Assembly (NCBI GenBank): GCA_050743625.1
Contig: JBOGED010000440.1
Span: forward strand, 1 to 25,303
Reading direction: 5' to 3'
Length of the DNA: 25,303 nucleotides
Source: JBOGED01 sp050743625
Lineage (GTDB): Bacteria > Actinomycetota > Nitriliruptoria > Euzebyales > Egibacteraceae
Shown here: positions 22,255 to 25,303 of the stretch, piece after piece
Position numbering within the stretch: position 1 is the stretch's first letter
How the letters are laid out: every line of letters begins with the position of its first letter
The notes under the pieces: generated by a model
Databases searched by the model: none
Told to the model about the DNA's origin: nothing
What the model saw: only the letters and a program-made list of their open reading frames with translations
Translations under genes and position numbers: made by a program

Positions 22255-24287
22255 CGAACGCGCTGCCGGTTCTGGGAGCCCCGGGCGTGTACTTCGCTCC
22301 CGACCTGCCCTCGCGGGAGCTGCGCGCCGAGCCCATGGACGTCGTCGCGTTCGTGGGTGTCGCTCCCCGTGGCCCGGCCTGGGAGCCGGTCAGCGACCGC
22401 ACGCTCGTCGAGGCGGGCACACCCCGAGCCCGGTCGGTGGCGGTACCGGTTGACAGCTGGGACGGTTACGTGGAGCGCTTCGGTGCGTTCGAGGGACCTG
22501 GGCTGCTGCCGCACGCGGTCGCCGCGTTCTTCGCGCAGGGCGGTCGCCGGGCGTACGTGGTGCGGATCGTGCATGACGAGATCGCGTGGGACGGGTCTCG
22601 CGCCATGCCGCTCGGCTGTGCCCATCACACCCTTTCCGTACGTGCCGTGCGGGCGGCCGGGGGAGGGGCGGTGCGCTTCCGGGCGCGCAATGAGGGTCTG
22701 TGGGGCGAGCGGCTCTCGCTGACGCTCTCGTTCGCCGTGCGCCCGTTGGCGGTGCGAGCCACCGAGCCGGGCGCCCTGGTGTTCGAGCGCGGCGCGCAGG
22801 TCCTACCGGGTACGCTCGTGCGGCTGCGGGCGGGTGACGGCAGCGTCCGTCTGCGTTGGATCACGACCGTCCGGTGGCGCGGCCGGCTCGCCAGTACCGG
22901 GCACGACCTGATCGCCGAGCTCGACGACGTCGTGCTCGTCCCACCAGTCCAGGTCGAACAGGTCGAGGCCGAGCTCACCGTGCTCGATAGGGACCCGGAC
23001 CGTCGGCGGGCCGAGCGTTTCGACCGGCTCGGCCTGCGGCCGGGACACCCCCGCTGGGTCCCCGACGTGCTCACCGCCGAGTCGCGCCTGGTCGAGGTGG
23101 CGGACCCGCTCGCCGGCATCGACGTGCTCGACGCCACGTTGCCGCCGGCGCAGTCCGAGCCGGTCACGGACCCAGATCTCTCAGGTCTCCGCGCGGCCGA
23201 CCGCTGGCACCTCGTCACGCCGGACGATGTGTTCGGCCGCCTGCTCGGGGGAGACGAGTCGGGGACCGAAGGTCTCGACGCGCTGCTGCTCGCACCCGAG
23301 GTGGCGAGCATCGTCGCGCCCGACCTGTACTGCCCCGCCGAGCCGCCTGCGACGGAGCCGGTGACGCTGCCGGGCAGCCTTGCCGGTCCCACGTTCGCGC
23401 CCTGCGTCGACCAGCCGTCCAGGATGCACCCACCGCCATCGACGCTGCCGCTGGTCGGCTTGCGCCTCGACCCGGCCGACGCCGGCGACCTCGAGCGGAT
23501 CACCCTCCTGCAACAACAGCTCGTCGCGGTTGCCGAGCGCCTACGCTGCGTCGCGCTGCTCGACGTTCCACCGGGGCTGCGTCGGCAGGCGATCATGCGT
23601 TGGCGCTCACGCTTCGACTCGTCATTCGCCGCGGCGTACCACCCGTGGTTGCGAGCGCCGTCCGGAGGACGCGCGGGGCCGCTTGTCGACCTCAACCCGT
23701 CAGCGGTCGCCGCCGGCATCCTCGCCCGCACCGAGCTTCGCCAGGGTGTGCCACACGGGCCAGCCAACGAGCCGTCGGTCGGCGTCGTCCATGTCACCGA
23801 CCGCGTGGACGACGAGCGCCACGGTGACCTGCATCAAGCCGGCATCGACGTGTTCCGCCGCCAACCAGACGGCGTGTGGCTCACCGGCGCGCGGACCCTT
23901 TCGGCCGAGGGGGCGTTGCGGCAGCTCTCCGTACGGCGTCTGCTGCTCCTGCTGCAGCGCAGCGTCGCGCGCCAACTGCAGTGGGTCGTGTTCGAGCCAA
24001 ACGACGAGCTCCTGCGAGCGGGGTTGACGCGCATGCTCGAAGGCCTTCTCGGCGGCCTGGACGCTCAAGGCGCGTTCGCCGGGGCCACACCGGCCGAGTC
24101 ATGGTTCGTGCACGTCGCCGAGGGACGGGACGTCGGGCTCGAAGCCGACCGCGGGCAGGTCGTGGTCGAGATCGGCGTGGCGCCCGCCGAGCCGGCGGAG
24201 TTCATCGTCGTGCGGGTCAGCCTGGACGCCGAGGGCTCAGTCGAGACGCGGCTGCGGGTCGGGTCGGGAGTGATCACCCATGGTTGA
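22251..24287 (+). CDS. eCIS sheath protein 2 (large, divergent)
   Basis: 678 residues. N-terminal LGAPGVYFAPDL, VVAFVGVAPRGPAWEPV and VAAFFAQGGRRAYVVRIVHD mark a sheath-family start. The C-terminal third (about 445-678) has RFDSSFAAAYHPWLRAP, AGILARTELRQGVPHGPANE, GARTLSAEGALRQLSVRRLL, FEPNDELLRAGL and IGVAPAEPAEFIVVRVS, parallel to sheath 1 but much diverged. The long middle (200-440) is not shared with sheath 1 and includes a proline-rich segment near 365-390. In Afp/PVC-type systems extra sheath genes supply minor sheath rings near the baseplate, a likely role here. Coupled to the mini-ORF by ATGA; it overlaps tube 2 by 8 nt. Confidence 0.9.
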   Translation: MTNALPVLGAPGVYFAPDLPSRELRAEPMDVVAFVGVAPRGPAWEPVSDRTLVEAGTPRARSVAVPVDSWDGYVERFGAFEGPGLLPHAVAAFFAQGGRRAYVVRIVHDEIAWDGSRAMPLGCAHHTLSVRAVRAAGGGAVRFRARNEGLWGERLSLTLSFAVRPLAVRATEPGALVFERGAQVLPGTLVRLRAGDGSVRLRWITTVRWRGRLASTGHDLIAELDDVVLVPPVQVEQVEAELTVLDRDPDRRRAERFDRLGLRPGHPRWVPDVLTAESRLVEVADPLAGIDVLDATLPPAQSEPVTDPDLSGLRAADRWHLVTPDDVFGRLLGGDESGTEGLDALLLAPEVASIVAPDLYCPAEPPATEPVTLPGSLAGPTFAPCVDQPSRMHPPPSTLPLVGLRLDPADAGDLERITLLQQQLVAVAERLRCVALLDVPPGLRRQAIMRWRSRFDSSFAAAYHPWLRAPSGGRAGPLVDLNPSAVAAGILARTELRQGVPHGPANEPSVGVVHVTDRVDDERHGDLHQAGIDVFRRQPDGVWLTGARTLSAEGALRQLSVRRLLLLLQRSVARQLQWVVFEPNDELLRAGLTRMLEGLLGGLDAQGAFAGATPAESWFVHVAEGRDVGLEADRGQVVVEIGVAPAEPAEFIVVRVSLDAEGSVETRLRVGSGVITHG

Positions 24288-24777
24288 CCAGCTCCTCGCC
24301 ACCTCGTTCAGGTTCCGGGTCACGCTGTCGCCGCCCTCGCCTAGAGCGGACGGCAGGCCGCCGCCGGCTAACCCACTTGGCGATGGCGCCTTCCAGGAGT
24401 GCACCGGCCTGGAGATGGAGATGGACGTGGCCGAGTACGTCGAGGGAGGCCGCACCAACGGCGTCCTCCAGCGCGCCGGGCGGCTCAAGGTGAGCCGCGT
24501 CACGCTGAGGCGCGGGATGCTGCACCCAGCGGACGGCGCCGTGAATACCGAGCTGTGGCGCTGGCTCCAGGACGTCGTCGACGGAGTCCGTCCCATCCGC
24601 CGGTACAACGGCACGATCCAGGTGCTGGGCGAGGCGCAGCGAGCGGTGGCCACCTGGACGTTCAGCAGGGGACTGCCCGCGAAGCTCGTCGGGCCTCAGC
24701 TCAACGCCAAGACCGGTGAGGTCGCGATCGAGGAGCTGCAGATCGCCCACGAGGGATTGCGGATGGTGGTGGGCTGA
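24280..24777 (+). CDS. eCIS inner tube protein 2
   Basis: 165 residues. gp19-like tube family: FRFRVTLSP, FQECTGLEMEMDVAEYVEGG, LKVSRVTLRRGMLHPAD, LWRWLQDVVDG, ATWTFSRGLPAKLVGPQLNA and GEVAIEELQIAHEGLRMV. It shares the tube-1 plan but has a longer proline-rich first loop (residues 16-30). In related systems the second tube protein (Afp5/Pvc5-like) joins the tube to the baseplate, so that role is likely. Starts inside the end of sheath 2 (8-nt overlap), and its TGATG stop overlaps the next ATG. Confidence 0.93.
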   Translation: MVDQLLATSFRFRVTLSPPSPRADGRPPPANPLGDGAFQECTGLEMEMDVAEYVEGGRTNGVLQRAGRLKVSRVTLRRGMLHPADGAVNTELWRWLQDVVDGVRPIRRYNGTIQVLGEAQRAVATWTFSRGLPAKLVGPQLNAKTGEVAIEELQIAHEGLRMVVG

Positions 24778-25303
24778 TGGAGTTCAAGAAGGCCACGCTC
24801 CAAGAGGTGTCCTCCAAGCCGTCGCGGGAGCCCCAGCCGGGCGCCGCCGCGATCGACGTGCAGATCAACCCGGCGTCCCTGCGGCTGCAGATGTCCAACA
24901 ACGTCGATGCCGGGAAGGCGTTCGCCCGGCCTGCGACCCAATACCAGGGCTCCTTGTCCTCGACGCTGTCGTTCGACCTGATGTTCGACACCGCCGACGA
25001 GGGCACGACCGACAAACCGGTCGATGTGCGTACCCGCACGCGGCAGCTGGAGAAGTTCTTGCTCCCGAGCACCGCGTCGCCGAAGTCGGTGCCGCCGCGG
25101 GTGCGGTTCACGTACGGCACCCTGGAGGTGGTCGGGGTGATGTCCGCGCTGAACCAGGACTTCGACCTGTTTTCCGCCAACGGCGTGCCCTTGCGGGCTA
25201 AGTGCGCGGTGACGATCAAGGAGCAGAAACCCGAGTTCGACGCCAAGCTCGCCGGCCCTGGCGCCAACACGGGCGCCGGCGCGACGCCTCCCGTGCCCCC
25301 GGC
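24777..25303 (+). CDS. eCIS baseplate-side CIS_tube/LysM-type protein, 3' partial
   Basis: 175 codons to the right edge with no stop. Starts ATG overlapping the tube-2 stop. MEFKKATLQEV, INPASLRLQMSNNVD, YQGSLSSTLSFDLMFDTADE, VDVRTRTRQLEKFLLP, PPRVRFTYGTLEVVGVMSAL and DLFSANGVPLRAKCAVTIKE match the N-terminal CIS_tube domain of LysM-containing eCIS proteins (Afp7/Pvc7-like), which bridge tube and spike. The sequence has just entered an Ala/Gly/Pro-rich linker, after which a LysM domain is expected outside the window. Confidence 0.88.
   Translation, partial: MEFKKATLQEVSSKPSREPQPGAAAIDVQINPASLRLQMSNNVDAGKAFARPATQYQGSLSSTLSFDLMFDTADEGTTDKPVDVRTRTRQLEKFLLPSTASPKSVPPRVRFTYGTLEVVGVMSALNQDFDLFSANGVPLRAKCAVTIKEQKPEFDAKLAGPGANTGAGATPPVPP

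Noticed and set aside
24716..25201. A plus-strand frame overlapping the last gene
   Set aside because: Out of frame with the CIS_tube/LysM-type protein, which starts at 24777 in coupling with tube 2 and has family motifs.

Overview
This is a high-GC window (GC-rich third positions, frequent GTG starts, GTGA/ATGA stop-start overlaps), consistent with an actinobacterium. A deep-branching, non-streptomycete lineage is my guess from gene content; no rRNA, tRNA or single-copy marker is present to settle it.

Layout. (1) 1-3030: the 3' part of a pRiA4b ORF-3-like gene, a convergent AAA ATPase with a C-terminal nuclease-like DUF234 region, a strong palindrome in front of it, and a decayed VapBC toxin-antitoxin pair. 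(2) 3029-13354: a trehalose/alpha-glucan block. treY (maltooligosyltrehalose synthase) and treZ (trehalohydrolase) are both intact but lie 2 kb apart. A shrunken treZ follows treY and a shrunken treY precedes treZ, so the locus looks like a tandem treYZ duplication with reciprocal gene loss. Two small secreted four-cysteine proteins and a broken RelE-like toxin sit in the gap. After treZ comes a 1323-residue MalQ-TreX(GlgX) fusion. Together these enzymes would debranch glycogen (TreX), even out chain lengths (MalQ), convert the reducing end to trehalose (TreY) and release trehalose (TreZ). (3) 13381-18100: defence and conflict genes. There is a TOTE-like primase-helicase with two mutually compensating frameshifts, a divergently oriented AbiE-like two-gene system with an operator-like inverted repeat at its start, and a 110-bp relic of a second glgX/treX. 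(4) 18240-25303 (open at the right edge): the start of a contractile injection system (eCIS) operon. Its genes are Pvc16-like cap/terminator, an uncharacterised eCIS-associated protein, sheath 1, tube 1, an 18-codon mini-ORF, a large divergent sheath 2, tube 2, and a CIS_tube/LysM-type base protein cut by the window end. Most genes are tightly coupled, with stop-start overlaps or short gaps.

Best candidates for something undescribed: the pair of four-Cys secreted proteins inside the trehalose locus; the treYZ duplication scar, which leaves a 34-codon in-frame mini-treY coupled to treZ; the MalQ-TreX fusion; the recurring CCGG-centred palindromes; and the unknown protein and large second sheath of the eCIS.
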